Below the pieces are notes generated by a model. It was not told the origin of the DNA. It worked only from the letters and a program-made list of their open reading frames with translations, and did not search any database. A program made the position numbers and the translations under genes. Of a stretch of 64,000 nucleotides of DNA, positions 1 through 8,545 are shown piece by piece (position 1 is the stretch's first letter; each line of letters opens with the position of its first letter). Location of the stretch: contig NZ_DGUZ01000013.1 of NCBI RefSeq assembly GCF_002394865.1, positions 109,000 through 172,999 on the forward strand, written 5' to 3'. This DNA comes from Fibrobacter sp. UBA4297 (GTDB taxonomy: Bacteria > Fibrobacterota > Fibrobacteria > Fibrobacterales > Fibrobacteraceae).

Positions 1-2
1 CC

Positions 3-1100
3 GGCGGCGCCGAAAAGCATTTGCATCGCATTTTCGGAAAGATTGTAGAAATGGGCCACACGGTGGTCCTGTTTACGACGACATTTCCGGGAGCCAAAGA
101 ACGCGAAGTTGTCGATGGAATTCAGGTCATCCGCAAGGGTGGCGATTTGATGTTCCAGCTCACGGTAGCGCTGAATCTGAAAAAGCTTGACCGCGAATTC
201 AACTTTGACGTTGTTGTTGAAGATTTGAACAAGTTACCGGTCTTTGCCCACTGGTTCGTCCGCAAGCCGCTCCTGGTGCAGATGCATCACTTGTGGCGGA
301 AGTCGATTTTTGCTGAAGCGATTTTCCCGATTGCGTTTATGGTCTGGTTCTTTGAGCGGATTATTCCGTTCTTTTACCGCATGCAGAATTTTGTAGTGGT
401 GAGTCCGAGTACCAAGAAAGAACTTGCCGAAATTGGCGTTGACGAAAGTCAAATTTCCGTGATTTACAATGGGTCGGAAAAACCTAAAGTTGCGGAGTGC
501 GCGGATTCTTGTGAGATTATGACGAATCCTGCGATGAATGCCGCGAACCCTTATTTCATCTGGCTTTCGCGCGTGCACCGTTACAAGGGAATTTGGACGG
601 CGCTTGAAGCGTTTGAAAAATTTTCGAAGTTGCACCCGGAAGTCAAGCTGTACGTTGTGGGCGATGGCCCGCTTTTGAAAAAGCTCCCGGCCTGGATCAA
701 GTCGCATGGCCTGGATGGCAAGGTGGTTTTGACGGGCTTTGTGCCTGCGGCCCGCAAGTATGAACTGCTTTCGTCTTCGCTTGCGCTGTTGCAGACGAGC
801 TACAAGGAAGGCTGGGGCCTCACGGTGATGGAAGCGGCGCAGCTCTGCAAGACGACGATTGCGTCGGATGTGCCGGGACTCTGCGATAGCGTCCGTGACG
901 GCGAGACGGGAATTCTGTTCCCGTCGGGAGATGCGGCCGCGTGTGCATTGGCAATGGAAAAAATTTATGGCGATGCAGGATTGCGCGCGGCTCTTGGTCA
1001 GAATGCAAAACGTTATGCGCTTACGTTCAGTTGGGAAAATTCTGCTCGCGAAACTCTAGAGTTGTTGCAACGTACGGTTGAGGGTGGCGTACGAAAATGA
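3..1100 (+). CDS. Glycosyltransferase family 4 (5'-truncated by window edge)
   Basis: Retaining GT-B glycosyltransferase that would move a sugar from a nucleotide donor to an envelope glycan or lipid at the inner membrane. The frame is open from base 3 and begins GGAEKHLHRIF, the motif that normally follows the first beta strand of GT4 enzymes, so roughly 15 N-terminal residues lie outside the window. Visible marks are the linker VVSPSTKKEL, the second Rossmann start WLSRVHRYKGIWTALEAF, VVGDGPLLKKL, and the nucleotide-sugar site KEGWGLTVMEAA followed by ASDVPGL. The stop overlaps the next start in an ATGA, so the two genes are translationally coupled. The acceptor cannot be read from sequence. 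Confidence 0.9.
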   Translation, partial: GGAEKHLHRIFGKIVEMGHTVVLFTTTFPGAKEREVVDGIQVIRKGGDLMFQLTVALNLKKLDREFNFDVVVEDLNKLPVFAHWFVRKPLLVQMHHLWRKSIFAEAIFPIAFMVWFFERIIPFFYRMQNFVVVSPSTKKELAEIGVDESQISVIYNGSEKPKVAECADSCEIMTNPAMNAANPYFIWLSRVHRYKGIWTALEAFEKFSKLHPEVKLYVVGDGPLLKKLPAWIKSHGLDGKVVLTGFVPAARKYELLSSSLALLQTSYKEGWGLTVMEAAQLCKTTIASDVPGLCDSVRDGETGILFPSGDAAACALAMEKIYGDAGLRAALGQNAKRYALTFSWENSARETLELLQRTVEGGVRK

Positions 1101-2107
1101 AGTTGAATCCGAAGATAAAATCTGTACTTATTTTTTGTTTGAAACTGGTGGTAACGCTTGTTCCTGCTTACTTTGTCTATCGTAACATTGTGAGCGACCC
1201 GGAATGGGATGTTGGCGACCTCTATAACTTGTTCAAGAAAAACAGCGTTTTCCCGCTTGTGCTCGCACTCCTTTGCCTCGCGGTTTCGAACTTTACAGCT
1301 TGCCTTCAGTGGAAGCTCTTGCTCGAAAAGCAGGGCGTTCGCCTCAAGTACGGCAGGCTCCTCAAGCTTTATCACGTGGGGCTCTTCTTCAACAACTTCA
1401 TGCCGGGAAACGTCGGCGGTGATGTCAAGAAAGTTTACGATATCCGCGTGCAGGGCGGGCAAGATACAGTTGGTGCTGGCTTTACGGCGACGGTGTTTGA
1501 CCGCTTGTTTGGACTTTTCTTTATCACGTTGTTTGCTCTTGGCGTGGGCGCCTTGTTCTTTATTCACGATCCTGAACAGCGGGCGTTCATGTGGCCGTCG
1601 GTTTGGATTTTTATGGGCTTTTGCGTGATGTTTGCAGGGCTTTTGAGCCGTCGCATTGGCAAGTTCTTTTGCCGCATGGCAGGGAAGGTGTTGCCCGAAA
1701 AAATCGAGACACGCTTGTTGCGCATGTTTGAACGTTTCCAGAAGTTCCGCTCCAAGAAACTTTGGGTGAACATCGTTTGCCTTTCGACGGTCACTCAGTC
1801 GCTCCGCATCTTTGTGCACTTTTTCTGCGGAATTGCTGTGGGCGTGAACCTCTCGATGTCTTGGTATTTCTATTACATCCCGCTTGTCGCTATTGTGAGT
1901 GCGCTTCCGATTTCGATTGGCGGTTTTGGTCCGCGTGAATTTTTGGCACAGTCGCTTTTTGCGCGTGCTGGCGTGCCTGGACTTGAATCAGTTGTGATTC
2001 AGTTGCTCGCTTATTTTGTAAGTTTGATTTTGAGCTTGTTTGGCGCGGTCGCTTTTTTGGTGGGGCAGAAGCCCGTACCGTCAGAATTCGCAAAGAACGC
2101 TCAATAG
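1097..2107 (+). CDS. Flippase-like integral membrane protein (UPF0104 / LPG synthase TM-domain family)
   Basis: A polytopic inner-membrane protein of 336 residues related to the YbhN/AglD group and to the membrane half of lysylphosphatidylglycerol synthase (PF03706). Family marks are FMPGNVGGDVKKVYDI near residue 105 and PISIGGFGPREF near residue 275, with about eight hydrophobic segments and no catalytic domain. It shares an ATGA overlap with the GT4 gene upstream, which suggests a joint role in building or moving a glycolipid. A diverged paralog lies at 8546-9487 on the other strand. The transport role is inference from the family. Confidence 0.8.
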   Translation: MKLNPKIKSVLIFCLKLVVTLVPAYFVYRNIVSDPEWDVGDLYNLFKKNSVFPLVLALLCLAVSNFTACLQWKLLLEKQGVRLKYGRLLKLYHVGLFFNNFMPGNVGGDVKKVYDIRVQGGQDTVGAGFTATVFDRLFGLFFITLFALGVGALFFIHDPEQRAFMWPSVWIFMGFCVMFAGLLSRRIGKFFCRMAGKVLPEKIETRLLRMFERFQKFRSKKLWVNIVCLSTVTQSLRIFVHFFCGIAVGVNLSMSWYFYYIPLVAIVSALPISIGGFGPREFLAQSLFARAGVPGLESVVIQLLAYFVSLILSLFGAVAFLVGQKPVPSEFAKNAQ

Positions 2108-2109
2108 TT

Positions 2110-2143
2110 TGCTATATCCGTTGCTTATATCCTTTGCTATATG
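2110..2143 (+). promoter_or_regulatory. Three repeated extended -10-like boxes
   Basis: Three near copies of TTGCTATAT occur between 2109 and 2143 at about 12-bp spacing, just after the flippase-like gene and upstream of the helicase gene. TGCTATATT-type boxes also precede the genes starting at 20602, 23794 and 24210, so this looks like the local extended -10 promoter form. Confidence 0.4.
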
Positions 2144-2188
2144 AACCAGCGTTAAAAAGGAACGCTAAAAAGCTGAAATAATTGAAAT

Positions 2189-2220
2189 GGAGATGCCCGC
2201 TCGGTGGCGGGCATGACAGC
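2189..2220. repeat. GTCATGCCCGCC-type palindromic dispersed repeat
   Basis: An inverted repeat with arms GATGCCCGC and GCGGGCATGAC. The same element, almost base for base, recurs at 36238-36270. It belongs to the GTCATTCCC / GGGAATCTCC palindrome family seen in several gaps of this window. Confidence 0.75.
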
Positions 2221-2258
2221 GATGGTGTCCATGCAATTTGAGTCGGCTATTAAAGAAT

Positions 2259-4472
2259 ATGGATGTAGAAAGTCTTTTGGTTGGGCTGAACTCCGACCAA
2301 CGTGCGGCGGTACTCCACGATCATGAAAAGAACGGACAACTTTTAATTCTTGCAGGGGCTGGCTCGGGAAAGACCTCGGTCTTGACCAAGCGAATCCAGT
2401 ACCGGATTATGTCGGGCGTTGAACCGGAGAAAATCTTGGCGCTCACGTTTACGGCAAAGGCGGCTGCCGAAATGCGGGAACGTGTGCAAAAGCTCTTCCC
2501 GAATGCGGGCGTGCGACTCTGCACGTTCCACTCGCTTGCGCTGTTTATCCTCAAGTCGAAAGTCCCGGCGTCGGACTCTTGTGGTTTTTGCTTTGCGTAC
2601 GAACTTGTCGGATTCAAGAAAATGCCGGTCCCGACGGAATCGGCGGACAAGACTTTTATGCAGGAACTCGCGAAAGTCGGCGGTCGAAAATTCCGCTTTT
2701 CTCGCGAAGAGCTTTTCTCGGATGCCCATCCCGCGAAGCTCCTTAAAAAACTCGAGCCATTGCGCAATCGCATCTTGGAATCGGGTCAAGTCGTCTTCGA
2801 AGACCTCATCTACCAGGCGATAAACTTGCTCGAAAATCACGAGACGGCGCGCGCATATTTCCAAAATCAATGGACCGAAATTCTCGTCGATGAATACCAG
2901 GACATCAATCCGTCGCAGTACCGACTCGTCAAAGCGTTGCTGGGCGCGCGCAAGTCGCTGTTTGTTGTGGGCGATGATGACCAGGCCATTTACGGATTCC
3001 GTGGCGCCGACATCGGGAACATCAACCGTTTCCGTGATGACTTCAAGGAGAGCTCTCTGATTCGCTTGGAATGGAATTACCGTTCGGTCGCGAACATTTT
3101 ACATTTTTCTAACCGCATTTTTGAAAACAAGCCTATCCACTTGCGGAAGGTCTTGCGTGCGGGTAATATGAATGGCTCGGGTGGCTCGCCGATTTTTAAG
3201 GAAAACCGTGAACCCGAAATCTGGGTGAGTGAAGACCCTGTCGAAGAAATGCAAAAAATCATCACGAGCATCAAGTTGCTCCGCGAAAGTTATGACCTCC
3301 AATGGAAAAACTTTGCAATCCTCGTGCGCTATAATAGGCAACGCCTATATTACGAAGAAGCGCTTCGCGATGCGCATCTCCCGATCGCAGGGACGGTCGT
3401 GTCGGAGGCGGGTAACGTAGAGGGGGAGGGCGAAGTCCTTGAAAATGGAATCCATGTGGAAACGGTCCATGCGTCCAAGGGGCTCCAGTATGCGGTGGTC
3501 TATTATGCGGGGATGTCCGAGGGACTCACGCCGGGAGAGTGCAAGGGTTCGCGAGAACAGCGCAAAAAACAGCTCGATGAGGAACGCCGATTGTTTTACG
3601 TCGGGGTCACGCGGGCTGAATCTTTTTTGGTTTTGCTATATTGCAAACGTAGATATTGGAAAGGGCGCCTGACGAAACTCAAACGGTCTCGTTTTTTGCC
3701 CAGGGAAAATTCAAAAACAGAGTGTAATATGCCAGTTATGTTATTTAGAATATATGGAGCGGCAAGAATTTTTGCGTTTATGCTCGAATATATTTTCAAG
3801 ATTGCATTCATGTACATTTTCCGTCGCAAAGACCTGGATCCATGGCTTGAAGAAAAGGTGCAGGTATTTTCCCGCTTCTGCATGAAGGTCTTGCGTGTGG
3901 ACTTGACGATTGAAGACCAGGCGCAACTTGCGAAAGTGGACTGGACTCGCCCGGTGTTCGTGATGGGCAACCACCGTTCGTATCTGGATATCCCGCTTGC
4001 GTTTTTGGCCTTGCAGCGTACCGTGGGCTTTATCGCTAAGACGCAGTTGCAGCGCATCCCGATTCTGAACTTCTGGATGCACAAGCTCGGTTGCGTCTTT
4101 ATCGACCGCGAAAAAGGCGGCGGCGCCGCGATTATCCAAAAGGCTATCCAGTCGGGCAAGATGCCGAGACTCTTCGTTTTCCCGGAAGGTACCCGCAGCA
4201 AGCGCGATGGCATGGTCGCTTTCAAGAGCGGTTGCTTTAGACTTGCCGTCGAGGCGAACGCAATTATACTACCGATGGTGACTCGAGGTTCTGACTTGCT
4301 CTGGGAACACCGCAAGGATTCCAAGCATCACCCGGTCAACATTAAGATTCTCGAACCGATAGATACGGTTGAATTCAAGAAAACTCACGGTGGCGATGAA
4401 ATGGACCCGCGCCACGAACTGCTCCCGTATGTCCGTAAAATGATGGAAGAAGCTTATGATCGGCGTCTTTGA
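2259..4472 (+). CDS. UvrD/Rep-like helicase fused to PlsC-like acyltransferase
   Basis: Residues below are counted from the ATG at 2259; an in-frame TTG at 2238 would add seven. The first ~480 residues are a superfamily 1A DNA helicase: Q motif LNSDQRAAV, Walker A GAGSGKT (33-39), LTFTAKAAAEM, Walker B ILVDEYQD (~209-216), VVGDDDQAIYGFRG, WNYRS, VETVHASKGLQY and LFYVGVTRA. Motifs IV and V are only about 120 residues apart, so most of the usual 2B domain is missing. After RSRFLP the frame runs without a stop into a lysophosphatidic acid acyltransferase: NHRSYLD (HX4D, ~572-577), GCVFIDR, FPEGTRS (~641) and ILPMVTRGS. An internal ATG at 3729 could start the acyltransferase separately. The end overlaps murI by 17 bp. 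Either a true fusion, a lost stop, or two products from one frame. Confidence 0.85.
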   Translation: MDVESLLVGLNSDQRAAVLHDHEKNGQLLILAGAGSGKTSVLTKRIQYRIMSGVEPEKILALTFTAKAAAEMRERVQKLFPNAGVRLCTFHSLALFILKSKVPASDSCGFCFAYELVGFKKMPVPTESADKTFMQELAKVGGRKFRFSREELFSDAHPAKLLKKLEPLRNRILESGQVVFEDLIYQAINLLENHETARAYFQNQWTEILVDEYQDINPSQYRLVKALLGARKSLFVVGDDDQAIYGFRGADIGNINRFRDDFKESSLIRLEWNYRSVANILHFSNRIFENKPIHLRKVLRAGNMNGSGGSPIFKENREPEIWVSEDPVEEMQKIITSIKLLRESYDLQWKNFAILVRYNRQRLYYEEALRDAHLPIAGTVVSEAGNVEGEGEVLENGIHVETVHASKGLQYAVVYYAGMSEGLTPGECKGSREQRKKQLDEERRLFYVGVTRAESFLVLLYCKRRYWKGRLTKLKRSRFLPRENSKTECNMPVMLFRIYGAARIFAFMLEYIFKIAFMYIFRRKDLDPWLEEKVQVFSRFCMKVLRVDLTIEDQAQLAKVDWTRPVFVMGNHRSYLDIPLAFLALQRTVGFIAKTQLQRIPILNFWMHKLGCVFIDREKGGGAAIIQKAIQSGKMPRLFVFPEGTRSKRDGMVAFKSGCFRLAVEANAIILPMVTRGSDLLWEHRKDSKHHPVNIKILEPIDTVEFKKTHGGDEMDPRHELLPYVRKMMEEAYDRRL
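3634..3642 (+). promoter_or_regulatory. Possible internal extended -10 promoter before the acyltransferase part
   Basis: TGCTATATT lies inside the helicase C-terminal coding sequence, about 87 bp before the in-frame ATG at 3729 where the PlsC-like part begins. The same box stands upstream of other genes here. No clear -35 is visible. It may let the acyltransferase and murI be expressed apart from the helicase. Confidence 0.35.
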
Positions 4473-5265
4473 TTCTGGTTTTGGCGGGCTCACGATTTTG
4501 CAGAAGCTCCGCCACGTGCTCCCGCAGTACGATTACCTGTACCTGGGCGACAACGCCCGTGCGCCGTATGGCTCCCGCAGTTTCGAGACTATTTACCGTT
4601 ACACGCTTCAGTCCGTGCGCGAACTTTTCCATCGTGGATGCCCGCTGGTGATTCTCGCTTGCAACACGGCGTCGGCAAAGGCGCTCCGCAGCATCCAGCA
4701 ACAGGTGCTCCCGGTCGAGTTCCCAGACCGTCGCGTCTTGGGCATTGTCCGCCCGACCGCCGAAGAAATCGGGAACTTCACGAAGACGGGGCATATCGGC
4801 ATTTTTGCCACCGCGGGGACGGTCTCTTCGAACAGCTACGTTCTTGAAATCAGTCACTTTTTCCCGAACTTGAAGGTGACTCAGCATGCCTGCCCGATGT
4901 GGGTGCCGCTTGTGGAATACGGCGAACGCGGGACCGAGGGCGCCCGGTTCTTCGTGAAAAAGGACGTGGACCAGCTGCTCGCGGCTGACCCCGAAATCGA
5001 TACCGTTTTGCTGGCTTGCACGCATTACCCGCTCCTCGAAGAAGAAATTCGGGCCGCACTTCCACCGCACGTCCGCTTGGTGGTCCAGGGCGATATCGTC
5101 GCCGACAAGACTTTGGACTACCTCAGGCGCCATGTGGACATGGAAAATCGGCTTTCGAAGGGCGGTTCCGTGCGTTATTTGACGACCGATACCGCAGAAT
5201 TCTTCAAAAAAGGCGCTTTTCGCTTTGGAATGGAGAATATTTCGGCGGAGTCGTTGACTTTTTAA
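4456..5265 (+). CDS. murI: Glutamate racemase
   Basis: Cofactor-independent racemase that converts L- to D-glutamate for peptidoglycan precursors in the cytoplasm. Full length at 269 residues. The two catalytic cysteines sit in LACNTASA (Cys69) and LLACTHYPLL (Cys188, with His190), and the N-terminal Asp is in VFDSGFGG. GDNARAPYG is also typical. The ATG lies inside the end of the helicase-acyltransferase frame, so the gene is probably translated from the same message. D-Glu for the wall next to a phospholipid acyltransferase is a plausible envelope pairing. Confidence 0.95.
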   Translation: MIGVFDSGFGGLTILQKLRHVLPQYDYLYLGDNARAPYGSRSFETIYRYTLQSVRELFHRGCPLVILACNTASAKALRSIQQQVLPVEFPDRRVLGIVRPTAEEIGNFTKTGHIGIFATAGTVSSNSYVLEISHFFPNLKVTQHACPMWVPLVEYGERGTEGARFFVKKDVDQLLAADPEIDTVLLACTHYPLLEEEIRAALPPHVRLVVQGDIVADKTLDYLRRHVDMENRLSKGGSVRYLTTDTAEFFKKGAFRFGMENISAESLTF

Positions 5266-5367
5266 TAAGTAAATTGTATTTTGATAATTGTTACTGACGA
5301 ACCGTACTCGGTCCGCTTGTACTCGTTTTAATTTTCGAACTTTAAACTATTTGAGTGGATTTATAAA

Positions 5368-6006
5368 ATGCCGAAAACACAGATCAATCTCGAAGGTTGG
5401 CAAGACTACCGTGGCAACATGGCGGGTAGCCTGCTTTATGTCGAAACTAGCCATCAGTCCGAAATGCCTGTCCGCGACCAGCTGAATGAAAATGAAAAGG
5501 GTTTTCTTTACGAACCGAACTATGAAACCAGCACCTATGGTCTGATGAGCTGCTACAATGTGAAGGCTATCAACACGATTGTGAAGAGCAAGAGCCGTTA
5601 CATTCTTTTCGGTACCCGCTACGAAGGCTTGAGCGATTCCGAAATGCGCAACAAGTACCTCATCATGGGTTACATGCGTATCGATAAGATCAAGGACGTG
5701 CGCACCCGTCACGTGCAGCGCTACATGGCAAACCCAGAAATGGAAGAACCGGAATGCATGCAGATGGAACACAACTGGGCTGTCTACGGTCCGATGCGTT
5801 TTGTTTCCCTCGACGATTCCTTCGTGGTGACCGACGAAATCCTCAAGGAATGGGGTTACAAGGGCCATGCCTCCCGCCAGCTCAAGACCGTGTTCTCCAA
5901 GGAACATCTCGAAAAGATTCTCGCTCACCTGGATTCCAAGCAGGATATGATTGACGAGTATATCGCTACCGTCGATGAATACAAGGAAGCCCTCGCTGAG
6001 GAATAA
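5368..6006 (+). CDS. Conserved-looking hypothetical protein, 212 aa
   Basis: I do not recognise the family. The protein is soluble, with no signal peptide or membrane segment. It begins PKTQINLEGWQDYRGNMAG and has an aromatic central part including YILFGTRYEG and NKYLIMGYMRIDKIKD, a run that looks like beta strands of a small mixed domain, then a charged helical C-terminus. Codon use matches the highly expressed housekeeping genes here (mostly CTC, CGC, AAG, GAA). It has its own leader of about 100 bp and a strong terminator after it, so it is probably a single-gene unit. Confidence 0.75.
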   Translation: MPKTQINLEGWQDYRGNMAGSLLYVETSHQSEMPVRDQLNENEKGFLYEPNYETSTYGLMSCYNVKAINTIVKSKSRYILFGTRYEGLSDSEMRNKYLIMGYMRIDKIKDVRTRHVQRYMANPEMEEPECMQMEHNWAVYGPMRFVSLDDSFVVTDEILKEWGYKGHASRQLKTVFSKEHLEKILAHLDSKQDMIDEYIATVDEYKEALAEE

Positions 6007-6020
6007 TTCTTTTACAGAAT

Positions 6021-6053
6021 GTGAAATGGCCCGCGGATGCGCGGGCCTTTTTC
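6021..6053 (+). terminator. Rho-independent terminator
   Basis: Stem GGCCCGCG (6028-6035) and CGCGGGCC (6040-6047) with loop GATG, followed by TTTTTC. It ends the gene at 5368-6006. Confidence 0.9.
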
Positions 6054-6097
6054 GTATGCTTACAGGTCCTTGCTTTGTCTTCCCCGACGATTCTTTT

Positions 6098-6128
6098 CTT
6101 GTCATCCCCGACCAGATCGGGGACTAGA
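6098..6128. repeat. GTCATCCCCG palindromic dispersed repeat
   Basis: GTCATCCCCGACCAGATCGG with complementary CCCCGA/TCGGGG arms, a member of the palindrome family in this window. It overlaps the last codons of the outer-membrane-protein remnant, so the repeat supplies part of that stop region. Confidence 0.6.
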
Positions 6129-6650
6129 ACCTGACGGAAATGCCGAGGTGCGTGGCGAAGCCGTTGCGGAAGAGCAAGTTGGAGAGTCCACCTTCTAGGG
6201 AACCAGCTTTGTCTTTGTCGCCTTGAGCCCCCGGAGTGCCGCTGCCGTGATGTTGCGTTGGGCTTGTGCCATCTCCCGCGGCTGCGCTCTTGTTAGAATT
6301 CTGGTCTTTGTAGTCGATGTAGAACGGGATGATTTGTGAAACACCGTACACGAGTGCTAGGTTTACGGCCCCTTCTTTACGGATTTCGCATTCGAGGGAC
6401 AAGACTGTTCCGATGGCGCTCAATTCTCTGAATGTCTTTTCTTTATAAGTGTTAATGGTGGCGAGGCGCGTTGTTTCGGTTCGCATGTCGATGCCGAGGT
6501 TTCTGTTGTACTGAGGTCGGCATCCACGCGGAAAGTCTTTTGTAAAAAGGCGAACGAGAGACCTTTGATGACCGAAGCGGGGAGCGCCCGGTTGGGCGCA
6601 AGCATTTGCAGCAAGCCCAATTTCAAGGGAAATTTTTTTGAGCTTCTCAC
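6124..6650 (-). pseudogene. Fragment of an outer-membrane beta-barrel protein
   Basis: Directly downstream of the lipoprotein gene, this strand encodes barrel-like strands but in two frames. From 6650 one frame reads ASVIKGLSFAFLQKTFRVDA, with alternating hydrophobic residues. Near 6510 the sense passes to another frame reading QYNRNLGIDMRTETTRL, then RELSAIGTVLSLECEI and VNLALVYGVSQIIPFYIDY, and it ends in GISVRF with the terminal Phe typical of outer-membrane barrels. There is no signal peptide and the length is far below a normal barrel. I read it as the 3' remnant of a barrel gene with a frameshift. The second frame is itself open back to about 6650, so a single short ORF remains an alternative. 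Confidence 0.5.
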
Positions 6651-8449
6651 TACCAGTCGATACTGCTACTGCGAGATTCTGTCTTAAAAATTTGCCAGAA
6701 CTTTTCTTGTGTCATGCCCGGGAAAACACCGCCAACGGTGATATCGGGGAAGAAGATGAAGTTCTGCATTTCATCAAGCGTGTAGTTATAGAATTTTGCC
6801 TTTCTGTTGGTTTCTATTGCATTGGCTATAATTTCATCTGAAACTTTTCCGTTCAGCAAGCCTTGAATAGAGATTGTCTTGTTGCCTGCCGGGTCGGTAA
6901 AGTAGAATACGTTAGGAATATATTCGTCGTTAGGGATTGCGAACACCTGAACGCCATCTTGAATTTTGCAAACGGATGAATTCAGAGTTACCGGAGCAAG
7001 GGCTTTTAAGATGGAAATATCATCGTCGTAATAGGAGTTGTCTGTAGCTTCGAAAGTGACAGTGCAATTGGTGGCTTTGGCAAAGAAACATTGATAGCTG
7101 TATTGATCGCCGATTTTGGCATCAGCGCAGTATTCCGCAGTGCCCGCTGAATATCCACGTGTATATAAGTCACCGTAGAAGTAATCGATTTTTGTATTTT
7201 TTTCTATTTGTGCTCTTACGGCTTTGTTGATTTCAAATTCGGCATAAGAGTCTCCGCCCCAAAGTTGCGGTGCCCAATAGAAACCTTCTGCAGGAATGTT
7301 CCAAACGGAGTAGTCATTGAACTTGTGGTAGGGGAGGTAATCTTGCCAGCCGTCGGTAATCTCGAAGAATTTGGCTATGTTTACCGTAATCTTGGAGCCA
7401 GCCGGGAGTGTGATTTCAACACCGGTATGGAGTGCCTTGCGGTAGTGTTCCAAAGAGTCGATTGCTTTCTGGAAATCGCGTGCACTCACGTCGGACATTT
7501 CGTCATCACCGACAATGTACGGGTCATTCAATTGAGTCTTGATGCCGTTCTTGGATTCGTCGATGCCGTACTGGAGGCCGACTTCTACGAATTGAATGGC
7601 GGAATCCAGCAAGTTCGGGATGTCCCTATAGCGTGGTTTCCAACTGTCGTAAACGGTCGTGAAGGAGCTACCCTTGTCCATGAGGGAAATGATATGGTCT
7701 GCAAAAACCTTGGAATCGCCATCGTATTTGTCGACATCGTTCATCCAATCGTATTTGCCATTTGTGGAAATATCGATGTTAAGGCTTGCACCGAATGTCA
7801 AAACGGCCTTGGCAACGAACATGGTGGCAAGTGCTGGTGCAAATTCACCGCGGTCGAGCTCGAATGTCCTGTCTTCAATATTGTAATGGCAAACAAAGTT
7901 GTCGTCACCGACGATGTTCTTCAAGTAAATAATTGCAGAATCCAAAGACGGAATAGCTGCTGCCATGGCTTCTTGGCCCATGGTCGTAAGGTGCTTTCCG
8001 TTACCTGCAATCATGAGTCGGTTGAAATCGTTCACATCCATGTCGGCAAGATTCACCTTGTTGGTGACTGTATCGACGAAAGCCTTGATTTGGGTGTTGT
8101 TCATCAAGTCGGTGATGATGCTCAAGGCGTAACCGAGTTGCGCTTCGCAGTTTGCGGGGTATTTGTCCAAAACGGACTTGAATGTGCTCTTGGTCTGTGC
8201 ACTAATAGCTTGAGCGTTCTTGAGATTGTTGTCGCCCAATTCTTCTAAAATATCCTTGATGCTTGATTTTGCACTCTCTAACTGGGCTGAAACTGCAGCG
8301 TCTGTGACTTCTTGGCAACTAAATGCGCTAAATGTGGGGGTGGTCGGTGTTTCGGCTGGTTGCGCCAAAGTGGGGTTGCTGTCGGAACATCCCATCAGGA
8401 ATGAACATGCTCCAATGGCTAGGGTGACCAGTTTCTTGGCCTTTCTCAT
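6650..8449 (-). CDS. Large lipoprotein of unknown function, 599 aa
   Basis: The start is the ATG at 8449 because AAGGAGAG lies just upstream and it gives a clean lipoprotein signal with lipobox LMGC (Cys21). An in-frame longer start at 8485 lacks this. After a Pro/Thr-rich spacer, residues ~30-110 look helical and repeat-like (SAQLESAKSSIKDILEELG, KSTFKSVLDKYPANCEAQLG), resembling one or two tetratricopeptide-like units. The middle and C-terminal parts mix helices and strands without a family I can name. It is probably anchored in the outer membrane. A degraded barrel-protein fragment follows at once, so the pair may once have worked together. Confidence 0.85.
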   Translation of the reverse strand: MRKAKKLVTLAIGACSFLMGCSDSNPTLAQPAETPTTPTFSAFSCQEVTDAAVSAQLESAKSSIKDILEELGDNNLKNAQAISAQTKSTFKSVLDKYPANCEAQLGYALSIITDLMNNTQIKAFVDTVTNKVNLADMDVNDFNRLMIAGNGKHLTTMGQEAMAAAIPSLDSAIIYLKNIVGDDNFVCHYNIEDRTFELDRGEFAPALATMFVAKAVLTFGASLNIDISTNGKYDWMNDVDKYDGDSKVFADHIISLMDKGSSFTTVYDSWKPRYRDIPNLLDSAIQFVEVGLQYGIDESKNGIKTQLNDPYIVGDDEMSDVSARDFQKAIDSLEHYRKALHTGVEITLPAGSKITVNIAKFFEITDGWQDYLPYHKFNDYSVWNIPAEGFYWAPQLWGGDSYAEFEINKAVRAQIEKNTKIDYFYGDLYTRGYSAGTAEYCADAKIGDQYSYQCFFAKATNCTVTFEATDNSYYDDDISILKALAPVTLNSSVCKIQDGVQVFAIPNDEYIPNVFYFTDPAGNKTISIQGLLNGKVSDEIIANAIETNRKAKFYNYTLDEMQNFIFFPDITVGGVFPGMTQEKFWQIFKTESRSSSIDW

Positions 8450-8545
8450 ATAAACTCTCCTTCTTTTTGTGGAGATAATATACAAATTTTTTCTTACAGA
8501 ACTAGAGTAAATGGGGAAGATTTTATTTTAGTCGCTAAGAACAGG

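Noticed and set aside
7208..8248. 346-codon open frame opposite the lipoprotein at 6650-8449
   Set aside because: No ribosome site or recognisable motif; the minus strand has a lipoprotein signal.
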